64,000 bases of DNA from Pohlia nutans (taxonomy: Eukaryota; Streptophyta; Bryopsida; Bryales; Mniaceae): NCBI GenBank assembly GCA_022496805.1, contig CM040097.1:23674072-23738071 (forward strand). The letters are read 5' to 3'. Position 1 is the first letter of the stretch. Every line of letters begins with the position of its first letter. Positions 36,950 to 46,677 of this stretch are shown here, piece by piece. The notes below the pieces were generated by a model. The model made no database searches and was not told the DNA's origin. It saw nothing but the letters and a program-made list of their open reading frames with translations. A program made the position numbers and the translations under genes.

Positions 36950-39899
36950 ATGAAGAGGGGCCTACCAACTGTAGTCCAAGGGGAGTCATCAAGGGCAACT
37001 GAACGTAGAGCAAGTTTGTCAGAAACAGTGGGTTCTGAGAGACTTGAGACAAGGTGATGAAGGTGTTCATATTCCAAGAACTGGGACAGCAAGAGGGAAA
37101 GTGCTATCATTTCCCTCACACGAAGAGTATCGGGCTGGGTATATTTGGGGAATGGATGTAGTTTTTTATGCTCCAATTGACCACATCCGTTCAATACAGA
37201 ATGTGCAGATAAACCATCGCTGTTTGTTGGACGAACGAGTGAGGCTTATGTATCATCGACTAGCTGGGCCGGATAAACCTCTTGTTACGTGCCTCACACT
37301 TCGACCCCTTGCCTACATAGTAGATGAGCCAATCGGTTTGGATGGTCAGATGCAACAGAGGAAAGTGAAATTTCGAGCGGACTGTGTAGTGCAGGAATTC
37401 GAGGCAGCTTATTTGCGCTATATGATGGATGATCCAATTGCACTCAACATGCGTAGGATGGATTGGTTGCGGAACCACATCATTTGGGAGCCTGTGGACG
37501 GTCAATATATCGTAGCAGCTTGTAAGCATCACAAATGGAGGAGCGGAATGGACTTTTGTCCACTGAGGGTTTGAACAGAACATAAGCGCAGCGGAAGGCA
37601 CAGTTCATTGTGTTCAACAACCACAGTTGTACATTGAGGCATCGGTCATAATAAACGCAAAAGAATTTGAGCGACGCTTCTACACGACATTGTAAGAGGA
37701 TATGGTGAAATTGCGGGCCATTTGGGATGCATGCGGTAGACCAGATCCTGAGATTCGATCGGATGATGCTCAGAGGGCGAGGGAAGTTGCTATGTCAGCG
37801 AGTGTATTACATTGGACGGTATCGCTGGTGGGAAAGTCCGAACCGTTGGGCAAGATGGCAAAGCGGATGCTAGAGATTACTTGACATGCTTGGCATGAGG
37901 ATGATGAGTGCTACCAGCCTGTCCTCCAAGTGTGCAAGGACTACGAAGAGGGATTGCTTTGGTACAACAAGGAGGATGAGAGGAAGTGAGGGACATATGC
38001 AAAGAAGCATTCGTTGGATTGCAACGTGGACGTGCGTCAAGATTGAAGAAAGATGGAGCGGCTTTAGTTGAGACCTTTGTCTAGGGTTCCCAAGCAGCAA
38101 TACCTACATCTTACTCGGAGCATGGCAGCACGAGCAGTTGTGGATGGAACACGACCGAAACAAAAATATTACTTCAACAAGGCTTCAAGCGCAGAGCCCC
38201 CGAAGCAAACTTTAGCATGGGTGGTAGATCGGATTTAGATGCGAGAAGCAGTCCGAAATGCAGTGCGGTGGATGTTAGTCGAGTCTGGGGAGCAGCGGCC
38301 AAAGTCAATGTCGGATTTCGTCGCCATTCCGATAGATAAATTTGGAGGTGGAGAACATCGTCAATTCCAAGTGTTGGTTTCCGACATCGACAAATCCATG
38401 AAGATTGCGTGGGCCGCTCCAGCAGTAAAGACAGTGAAGGCCTTGAAGAAGTTTGAACATCTCATACCTCCAATGATCAGGAAACATTATTCCAACATTG
38501 TTGCTGGAGGTACAAGATATAAAGGATATCGGAGAGGAGTTGCAAACATTGCAAGTGCTCGGTGGAATTGGCAAGTACAAGTGCGGCGTGCTATGGGAGG
38601 GAACAACACGGGTCAGCTTCCTATTCAATCCAGAGGAGGTTTTTTGGAGAGGAGGTCGTGGAGAGAGGAGAGCCTTATCTATGGATATTTGATTGCAGGC
38701 GGGGAGGCATGGGAGGAGATGATGTACCCTGGACAGATGTGAATTACAGGAGGTCTTTAGAGCAGCTGCAGAAGTGGATGTCAGGAGTTCATCGATGGAA
38801 TGCAGTGTTCTTGTTCCATGTCGGAATAGACTTTGACGAGAGGATGTGGAAGTTGATGGTGATGCCTCCACAGAGTACTACACGACAAGGCGTGTGGATA
38901 TTTCAATCGGAGACGGTACCGACGAATGTGCGTGATCTAGTGCATGATTGGCAAGTGGAGCATCGTATGCAGCCTATCAGAGATGTGGCAATTGTGATGC
39001 AATTTCCTAAGAATTCTAGTACAACACAAAATCTACGGCAGAGTACAGAGAACTTGCATTTGGCCTTTTTAGACATATGGAATGAAGAGAGGATGCCACG
39101 GATTGCGGACAGATTTGAAAGATCGCCAATGGAGTTGTGTAGGCTCGTGAAGGCGTATTTACCAAAGGAGTGGGGGCTAGTGGCATTGGGTATCACGACT
39201 GCCATTGCGGACATTGTGCAGGATGATTTGGTCGGTGATCAAGTGATTGTCTTGGATGGTTCATCTACTCGTACACATTTTGTGTACAACACCTTACAAG
39301 ACGTATTCGGAACGGAGCTGCAGATGATACGCCGTGATGATGTTGGAGATACTGCAGGGCCATCTACCACAGTTCCTGCCTTCGGTGTTGAACGTGCTTC
39401 TATCTCTTTGTACAGCCTAGAGACGAGGAGGGAGGCAGATGAAGAGGAGCAAGGGGATGAGTCAGAGGGTGATTATGAAGATGAGTCACATCATGATTCT
39501 CAAGATGAGTCAGGGGGTTATTCTGAGGATGAGATATCTGAGTTCCAAGAAAGCGGGGACAGTGAAGAGGAGGATGGCGAAAGTTTGCACTCCGAAGATA
39601 CACATGAGAAAGAAGGTGAGCACGTGGATTCTGGTGATGAAGACGATGTTTCAGAGGATGAGTCTTATGATCCAGAGAATTCATCAGACGTAGATGATGA
39701 GCCATTAGCCTCGAAGGACGTCAGCAATACGGCTGAGGAGACCGAGGAGCATTTTGACATAAACGAGGAGCGTATTGTAGCACAAGAACTGGCAGTTGGA
39801 GTTGTCGGGGTAGGTGCTACATTCCAAAGTGCTCCATCTGGTATTTGTGATGTTCCAGAGGTACGCAAAGAACCTATGGAGGCAACAACTTTGTTTTGA
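36950..39899 (+). pseudogene. ParB-like plus DNA-methyltransferase-like protein with acidic tail
   Basis: The reading frame starts at ATG 36950 and shifts frame near 37050 (into the 37044-37574 frame), near 37574, near 38513 and near 38650. Several stops occur between 37575 and 38238, and the frame is then open to TGA 39897-39899. The 37120-37550 part resembles a ParB/Srx domain: MDVVFYAPIDHIRSIQ, then VRLMYHRLA, then PVDGQYIVAACKHH, where DGQ-(H/Y)-IVAA is the usual core. The part around 38670-39310 follows the order of phage-type N4/N6 DNA methyltransferases: a substrate-loop region, WNAVFLFHVG, RSPMELCRLVKAYLP, WGLVALGITTAIAD and VIVLDGSST. The catalytic (D/N/S)PP(Y/W) is not seen (D-C-R-R at its place) and the SAM-loop glycines are poor. 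The last 150 residues are Glu/Asp/Ser-rich. The assignment rests on motif order and is tentative. Confidence 0.45.
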
Positions 39900-40325
39900 G
39901 ATGTAATTGCTGCACCGAGCTCATTGGTGTTACCTTCACAAGGAGTGACTACTGGTACGGAGTCTACGATGCTATCGTTTGCATGGGCCTTGGCAAATCA
40001 TCATATGACGCTTGGAGATGATAGATTGTACCATCATTAAAGAAAAAATGGACCCTCAAGAGGGCCCTTCCAGAAAGTTTCCAAAGGGGTCCTGGATTAC
40101 ATTTAAATGTGTACCATCTAATTAGAAGATGAAGTAAAACCCTATACCCACCCACCCTCATGAAGATAGATAATTATGACAAAAGAGTAGGCAAATCATT
40201 CCCATTGGAGAATAAAAGTTAGTGTCTTTGATGTCATGTATTTTTTTAGTCCCCGGAAGACGAAAATATTTGAAATTTCAGGGGAGTAAAATTTTAGAAA
40301 AGTGCAAATTTTGCACCATTGTAGC
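39900..40325. other. 3' flank of the methyltransferase-like pseudogene
   Basis: No further coding signal after the TGA. AT content rises from about 40180. Confidence 0.5.
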
Positions 40326-40371
40326 CATTGGACAATGCACTTAGCCAAGTGCAAAAATTCCTAATTCAATG
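40326..40371. mobile_element. solo end of a foldback element
   Basis: GCACTTAGCCAAGTGCAAAA followed by TTCCTAATTCAATGTT matches the right-end type of the foldback family (33762-35018). It is nearly identical to the end at 52640-52701. No partner end was identified close by. Confidence 0.6.
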
Positions 40372-40639
40372 TTTTTCTTGTCCCTCAATGGTTAAACTTG
40401 TCCCTAAAATTTTGATTGACAAATTCTTCTTCCTATCTTTGAACCAAACTTGCTATTCTAAACTTGTCCATTACTCCATTCATTACAAGAAAATTACTAA
40501 TTTTAGAGATATTCCTTTCACACTTATTTTTGGACCTCTTCTTGAAAAAATAATTTTTATTCTCATGAGTCTGGTGCAAATTGGGAGACCAGGAGACTGT
40601 TTTGTTGGATGTTGGAGCTCCAGATAGGTCAGCCAAGTA

Positions 40640-41733
40640 AGAGCATCTCTACCCTGCCACGGGCAATTTAACCCAGGGAAGTTGGCTTGACGGGCTCGTT
40701 GAAACACAATTCTTGAATTGACGCAGCTATCCCCCACTCACATGTAAAACGAGACTCGCCAAGCCTAACAGGACATGATTCCTCCATAGAATAAGTGACA
40801 GGGTAGAGTGGCAGTGACGGTGGCGGTTGACGGGGACCGAGTTGTAAGCTTCACTGCTCAACCTAATTAGTTGCATCAACTTGACTAGTTGCATCCACTG
40901 CAAATCCCCAACGCCAAATCTCCAATGCCAAATTCCCAGGTAAATAACAATAAACCCCACGACATTAGCCCCACGACTCCGAAATGCGGGCGCAAGAAAA
41001 AAATTGAGCCCCACAACATTAGCGAGTTGTAAGGCACAAATGATGAGGCCTGACTGTGAAGGCCACATTTAAAGGTCGCGGTGGCCCCTTTTTTCCAGCA
41101 AGGCCGCGTTAAAGGGCTTAGCGCGTTCCTTTAACCCCTAAATGTCCTCACTCCTGTCCAAATTGAGCAGTTTTGCAAAGATGCATTATAAAATGCAACT
41201 AAGACGGAAATTTGGAACTTGATGCATGAATAAAGGTTGTACATTATGAATTTTAGATTCTATCCATACAGTTAGATCTGCAATTGCTATCACCAATATT
41301 TATGTATTAAATTTGAAACTTAAAATTCAAAATTATTTTGTAATTTGATTACAAATAAGATATTGACAATTTGCAGATGAAATTTGTTGTGATGGGTTGA
41401 ATTGCAATACTCTAAGTGTAGTGATTTTTGGAAATATTTTGGTTGCTTAATTTTATGAGTTGACTTTTTCAAGAGCACTTTTAGACTAAAATCTTTGAAA
41501 TTTTTGGTAAAACACTCCAACATGAAATGAGGCATAAAGTTTCACAAATCATCAACTTTCTAATTGGATTACACGTGCATGAAGCTAACTTCCCATAGAA
41601 AATTTAGTAAAAATTTCACACTGCAAAAAGTGCGTGATGGATGAGAAAACGAAGTTCACTTCCGTACTCATCATGCAAAATATGCATGGTTGGGCAGTTA
41701 AGGGTTAACGCGACATGGTGGAGATGCTCTAAC
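40640..41733. mobile_element. MITE-like element with AGAGCATCTC ends
   Basis: Inverted ends AGAGCATCTCTACC (left) and GGTGGAGATGCTCT (right) bound about 1.1 kb, which includes a nested TTAA-family copy at 41131-41708. Ends of this kind are widespread in plant nonautonomous DNA transposons. The target duplication is not clear. Confidence 0.6.
41131..41708 (-). mobile_element. TTAA-family MITE, type A, complete
   Basis: TTAA at 41131-41134 and 41705-41708 bound 570 bp, with CCCCTAAATGTCC at one end and TTGGGCAGTTAAGGG at the other. The body is type A in reverse orientation (GCAAAGATGCATTATAAAAT, GGTTGCTTAATTTTATGAG). Confidence 0.85.
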
Positions 41734-42206
41734 TTACACTCATGCGAACATGCCCTTACTGTACAGTCAGGTCCAATTTGCTTACAAATTCCCCTCTAAA
41801 GGAAAAAAGTTCAAAAACTTTGAACAATGCGTGTGTACTCAAAAATGATCCGATTTGGAAACTGTAAAGTGTGTTGCAATCACATTGGAGTGTGTTGCAA
41901 TCATATTGGAGTGTACTACAATATCATTACAAATTTACACATGTATTAGTGAAAATCATACAACAAATTAGAAATACTATATACACTATTAACCATTGAG
42001 TGCTCTCACCCTTTGCTTCAATTACAATGTCCATTCTAGCAAGCATATTTGAAATGAGCGTTTGAAATTGTTCTTGAAATACTTGAGCCTATACTTATTG
42101 GATGATTCGTATCATTTCATATGTCTCCTTTGTAATTCCTTCTTTTGTAATGGTATAGGAGCTTTCATGGGTTTTGACAAAAGTCCACTTGTCATCATTC
42201 CTCCAA

Positions 42207-42795
42207 GTAACCCCTAAATGTCAGAGCGTCCAGAAAGTGGACGACTAACAGATTCAAACCCTTTTCACGTTCTCATCAATGCTTGGATGAAAGTCATCCA
42301 TTTTTTTGGAGATTCTTCATCAAGTTGTTGTCCTATCTAACGGTTGGATTTAGTCATACTTGATTACATATTTTTCTAAAGTTACAAATATAGAATTATG
42401 CCAAGTCGTTGACCAAGCCAAAATTGCATTGACTGTAGTTCAAAAGTGGCCTTGTAAAAATGAGGTCATAGATTTAAGAAACACAAAAATTTCAAAGAAT
42501 CACCAGTTTTAAGGGTATCTCATTTCAAATTCATTCCAACAAATTTTACTCAAAAAATATTAAAATTTTGTTTGTAATCAAATTTAGAAGGAATTTTTAA
42601 TTTCAAATTTCAAATTTGATAATTAAATATTGGTGATAGTATTAGCGAATCAAACCGTACAAATGGAATATTAAAATTCAAAATCTAGAACCTTCATTTG
42701 TATATCAATTCCAAAATATTCTTCTAAATAGTAGTTTATGATGTTTTTTCTCAAATTGTCAATTCCAGAGACAACCTGGTACATTTAGGGGTTAA
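42207..42795. mobile_element. TTAA-family MITE, type C, complete, inside the mariner foldback
   Basis: GTAA (42207-42210, a one-base variant of TTAA) and TTAA (42792-42795) flank 581 bp ending CCCCTAAATGTC and GTACATTTAGGGG. The interior matches the type C copy at 57323-57909 (TTGTCCTATCTAACGGTTGG). Confidence 0.85.
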
Positions 42796-42814
42796 ACAAT
42801 CAGTAGTTGATTTT

Positions 42815-43006
42815 GTGGAACTTATTTATGAAATTACATTGAACGGCTTCTATTTTATGCATGATAGACCTATTCATTTTACATTGATGGAGGATGGTGC
42901 TCCAATACAGTGTAGTAGGTATCATAATGATTGGAGACAAGTCCATGGAATCAAAAAGATTATGAAGGACAAAGAGGAAATGATACAAATCATTCAACAA
43001 GTATGA
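42815..43006 (+). pseudogene. Tc1/mariner-type DDE transposase fragment
   Basis: The frame contains HFTLMEDGAPIQCSRYHNDW followed by RQVHGIKKI. This corresponds to the second catalytic Asp region of DDE_3-type Tc1/mariner transposases, where the core reads (M/Q)-(D/E)-(D/N)-(G/N)-APIH. The sequence then jumps directly to MKDKEEMIQIIQQV. The conserved W-P-x-x-S-P-D-L-N-P-I-E block holding the third catalytic residue is deleted, so the fragment cannot be active. Its 3' end is repeated in inverted orientation at about 42070-42140. Confidence 0.75.
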
Positions 43007-43312
43007 GCTCAAGTATCTCAAGAACAATTTCAAACGCTCATTTCAAATATGCTTGCTAGAATGGACACTATAATTGAAGCAAAGGGTGAGAGCACTCAAT
43101 GATAGATAGTGTATATAGTATTTTTAACTTTTTGTATGATTTTCATTAATACATGTGTAAATTTGTAATGATATTGTAGTACACTCCAATGTTATTGCAA
43201 CACACTTTACGATTTCCAAGTCGGATCATTTTTGAGTACACACGCATTGTTCAAAATTTTTGAATTTTTTTCCATCAGAGGGAAATTTGTAAGCAAATTG
43301 CACCTCACTGTA

Positions 43313-43969
43313 TTGTATAGTATGAGCTTCCCACTCTTCCCTAAGAGAATTGTTCATCGGTGATGGGCAAAGCGAAGGTTCCAAGGGTTCTCATCGATAC
43401 GAAAGAAGAGTTCAACACCCGTGAGGGAAGCATCAATCAAAGAGAAACTCAAATTCAAGTGTTTGAATTTTATTTATTAGCTCTGACCATAGGAAAGAGG
43501 CATTGAGAGGACACTCGTTTTTTGGGGCTAAATACCACTGTAGCAAATATATTATGTCCATGATTCCACTTAAATGCATTCTTGTCTTTCACCTGTTCTA
43601 TTCCGGTCAGAGCTCCTAGTAGCATAGTTGCTTGTTTAAAAATAATTAAATTGTTTATAGTTTTATTTTTGAAATAAAAGGACATTTCATCATAATTTTT
43701 TCCTATTGCAATCTGACACCCTTAAGTTATATGTACAGTGACATAACATTGTTAAGTCCTAGACTTTGTACCCCTACTAAAGTTTCAAAGAGTTTTTCCA
43801 ATGCCCTTAGATGTTCTTAATTTTCACATTTTAAGTTTGTCTTACTTGCTTGACTCTTACTAAATTCCCTCATATAATGGCAAGTGTCATCTTTCACTCC
43901 ATGCTCCAAGGAAAATTACTGTATTAGTAAAAAGCCAACCAAACAATAAGTGGTGTAGTACCCTATTGC
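43313..43969. other. intergenic spacer
   Basis: No convincing gene or repeat. The minus-strand frame at 43470-43685 has no recognised content. Confidence 0.5.
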
Positions 43970-44553
43970 TTAACTCCTAATTGTCCATGCATTCAATTTT
44001 TGAATGATGTACAAATTTCATCCAAATTTTTCATCCGTCATGCACTTTTTGCAGTGTAGATTTTTTACTATATATTTTATAGGAAGTTAGCTTCATGCAT
44101 GTGGGATCCGATTAGAAAGGGGATGATTAGTGAATTTTGTATGCCTCATTCCATGTTGCATTGATTCACCAAAAATGTCTAAATCTTAGTTCAAAATAGT
44201 TCAAAAGTGCTCTTGAAAAAGTCAACTCATAGAATTAAGCAACCAAAAAATCTCCAAAATTTACAACGCTTAAAGTATTACATTTCAACCCATCATAACA
44301 TATTTCATCCACAAATTGTCAATATCTTATTCGTAATCGAATTACAAATTAATTTTGAATCTTAAGTTTCAAAATTCATACATAAATATTGGTAATAGCA
44401 ATCATTGATCTAACCACACGGATAGAATCTAAAAGTCATAATGAACAACTTTTGTTCATACATCATGTTAAAATACCGCTTTCAGTTGCATTTTATAATG
44501 CATCTTTGCAGAACTGCCCAATCTAAAGAGGGCTGTGGGCATTTAGGGGTTAA
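43970..44553 (+). mobile_element. TTAA-family MITE, type A, complete
   Basis: TTAA at 43970-43973 and 44550-44553 bound 576 bp ending CTCCTAATTGTCC and GGGCATTTAGGGG. The right TTAA is shared with the adjacent type B element. Confidence 0.85.
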
Positions 44554-45690
44554 CCCTTAAACGCCAAGAGGGTCTTTGGAGGGCAGCCCGAAGAGCATTT
44601 TCAAAAGTCTACAACAGGTGTTGTTGCCATCAAAATAAAATAAAAAAAGGAAAAAAAAAAAACTGCTAGCCTGCTGTTGGCGCATGCGCTGGCCGGTGTT
44701 TTTGTTTTTTTTTAATAACAAAAATGCTTTGTCTCTCTTCACAACTATTCCCCGATCATAACTTCCCCTTCCCCCGATTCCTTCATTTGATTGTAGATTG
44801 TTCTACAATTGTTTAATTTAGACGCAAGTTGAGAATCTATCCTCACTTCTTCATCACCATTTCAAAGCACCAATTCATTTCAATTTTGGTTGAGAAAATC
44901 CACTTTTTTCTCCATATTTTTGCAAAAACAAGCCCATGGGGATTGCTTTGACGTTTAACCCCTAAATGCCGCCGAGACCAAAAATTGGCTTACGAATGAA
45001 GCTGATTGTTCAATTCCAAGTGCTACGTGGATGATTTCCATCCAATTCTTTATGTGAAGGACTTTGCTTGGTCATGCCACCCCTTCAAGTTAAATTCAAA
45101 TCATTCAATCTATTTTTAGATTTTACATGGGATCCCAACTACAAAAAGAGTCGTAAGTGAATGGTTCACCGTATAGTGTATTTTGAATTTTTTTGCTTGT
45201 TCTACTTAAACTAAACTTAGGCCATGAAAATGAGTTCCATTGCATTTGAGCTTAATTAACAAAATGAAGCATGCCAAGTCTAGTTTCTACTCCACTTTGA
45301 GTTTTTGGAAAAATTTGAAAATTGAGTGTTTTATTGTAGTTACAAGTTCGGTAGGTATCACCAAGGTGTAGCAAAATTTTCTAAATTTAGATACACGGAT
45401 GATTTTCATTAACTAAACTTTTCTTCATTGTAATTTACACCTTAGGTAAAAAGATCGGAACTTTCTAGTACATAATTGATATAGATTTTATTTACAATCA
45501 CTTCATAAAACCATAGTATTTTCAAATTTTCACCAAAATTTATGAAAATTTAATGATTTGTAGTAGACATGTGACTTCATCTACTAAAAACATAAATTTG
45601 AATTCTTGTATCATTTTTAGTAGCAAAATTGAGTGTGACAGATAAAGCATGATTCCATGGTCATAGGCCTCAACCTTTAGGGGTTAAGGG
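44554..45690. mobile_element. TTAA-family MITE, type B, interrupted by another copy
   Basis: The left end CCCTTAAACGCC follows the shared TTAA (44550-44553). The right terminus should read TTGACGTTTAAGGG. Here TTTGACGTTTAA stops at 44958 and the final GGG appears at 45688, after a 725-bp insertion. The outer right TTAA has become TGAA (45691-45694). Confidence 0.9.
44955..45687. mobile_element. TTAA-family MITE nested in the terminus of a type B copy
   Basis: TTAA at 44955-44958 and 45684-45687 bound 725 bp ending CCCCTAAATGCC and CAACCTTTAGGGG. The target was the TTAA inside the host terminus GACGTTTAAGGG, and the host sequence resumes exactly after the second TTAA. Confidence 0.92.
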
Positions 45691-46677
45691 TGAAGAATGT
45701 TATGGAGACTGGAATACCAGTAAAGCCTAATAAGATGCTGGACAGACTAATCACCAATCACAGCGTTCCCCATCACCCAGATATTCATCCCAGATCCACG
45801 TCAGCCTATCATTACCGGTCTGGCCACTCACTTTCTGCCACCTCCACCACCACAACCACTTGGCACACTGCCCAATCTTCACCAAATCGAAATTAAAAAA
45901 ATGCGAAATAATTTTTGCCACCTCAATTATCTGCCCGGCCCCCGCCCCCGCCCTGCCATGCCATGCCATGCCAGAGAAGAACAAACTGAATACCCGACTG
46001 AGTAACTTATGATTTTTATTTCGGGACGCAGAGAGCGAGTGGCTGCCCTGACCGGATTCTGGGATTCTGGCACCGCTGTGACCGACAGGTGTCAGGCGTC
46101 GCTGTCCCGCCTAACTAAGTTTAGCGCCACCAGGCTGGTGCTTCGTTTCTTCCCAAACGTTCCTTCGTTGAAATCCTTGACCAATAGCCATAGCCATAGC
46201 CAACCCAACCCGCTGCAAACCGGTATTATAACTTCGCTAGCCAACTTCCTCAACCTCAGGACTCGTTTGCTCTATTGTTTATTCTACAAGCTTAGCGTTC
46301 TGAGAGTTTTCGAAAATTTATGTGTGGAGCTTGCTTGAATTCAAGGCGGGAGTGGCTGAAGTGTTAGTTCATCAAGGGAGTGATTGATGTGGTGTGGTGG
46401 AAGCCAGGAATCGAGAGCTTAGCGATGGATTTTTAGAAGAGAGTATTTCGGCTTTTGGAGACTTTATTCGTCGAAAGGAAGATTAGCAGCTCGACTTTAT
46501 GTTTTCTTGGAGACTCGGAAAGCTCTGTTTGGGAGCGTTGATTTTTGTCATTGAGTCGGAATTTGAAAGCACTGTGTTGAGGTGAATCTTGATTTGGAGT
46601 TGTTTTTAGGACAGTCGTTAGGTAGCTGTTTTCGTCGTGGAGGAGAATTTCGAGCAGAAGAGAGGAGAGGAGAGGAG
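45691..46677 (+). promoter_or_regulatory. promoter and 5' leader region of the 428-residue gene
   Basis: GC content rises from about 45900. It contains five tandem CCATG units at about 45954-45972 and three ATAGCC units near 46187. A TATTATAACTT string near 46224 is a possible TATA element. From 46580 the sequence is purine-rich (GAGGAGA) up to the ATG, as is common in plant 5' leaders. No alternative gene is seen. Confidence 0.4.

Larger units (their letters stand above)
41764..43310. mobile_element. Tc1/mariner-derived foldback element
   Basis: The left end CAGTCAGGTCCAATTTGCTT and the right end AAGCAAATTGCACCTCACTG are inverted, each bordered by TA (41762-41763 and 43311-43312). CAGT starts with a TA duplication are the Tc1/mariner hallmark. 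Inverted homology extends about 370 bp inward on both sides and includes the 3' end of a transposase gene in each arm. The element is therefore an inverted duplication of one mariner end. Without the TTAA-family insertion at 42211-42791 it would be about 960 bp. Confidence 0.85.

Noticed and set aside
38305..38871. 188-codon minus-strand frame
   Set aside because: It lies opposite the methyltransferase-like frame and has no independent motif, so it is an antisense shadow.
39400..39705. 101-codon minus-strand His-rich frame
   Set aside because: It is the complement of the Glu/Asp-rich tail coding sequence.
40640..41733. Target duplication for the AGAGCATCTC element
   Set aside because: The GTAAG and CTTAC strings outside the ends are inverted and not direct repeats, so they extend the inverted ends and do not define a duplication.
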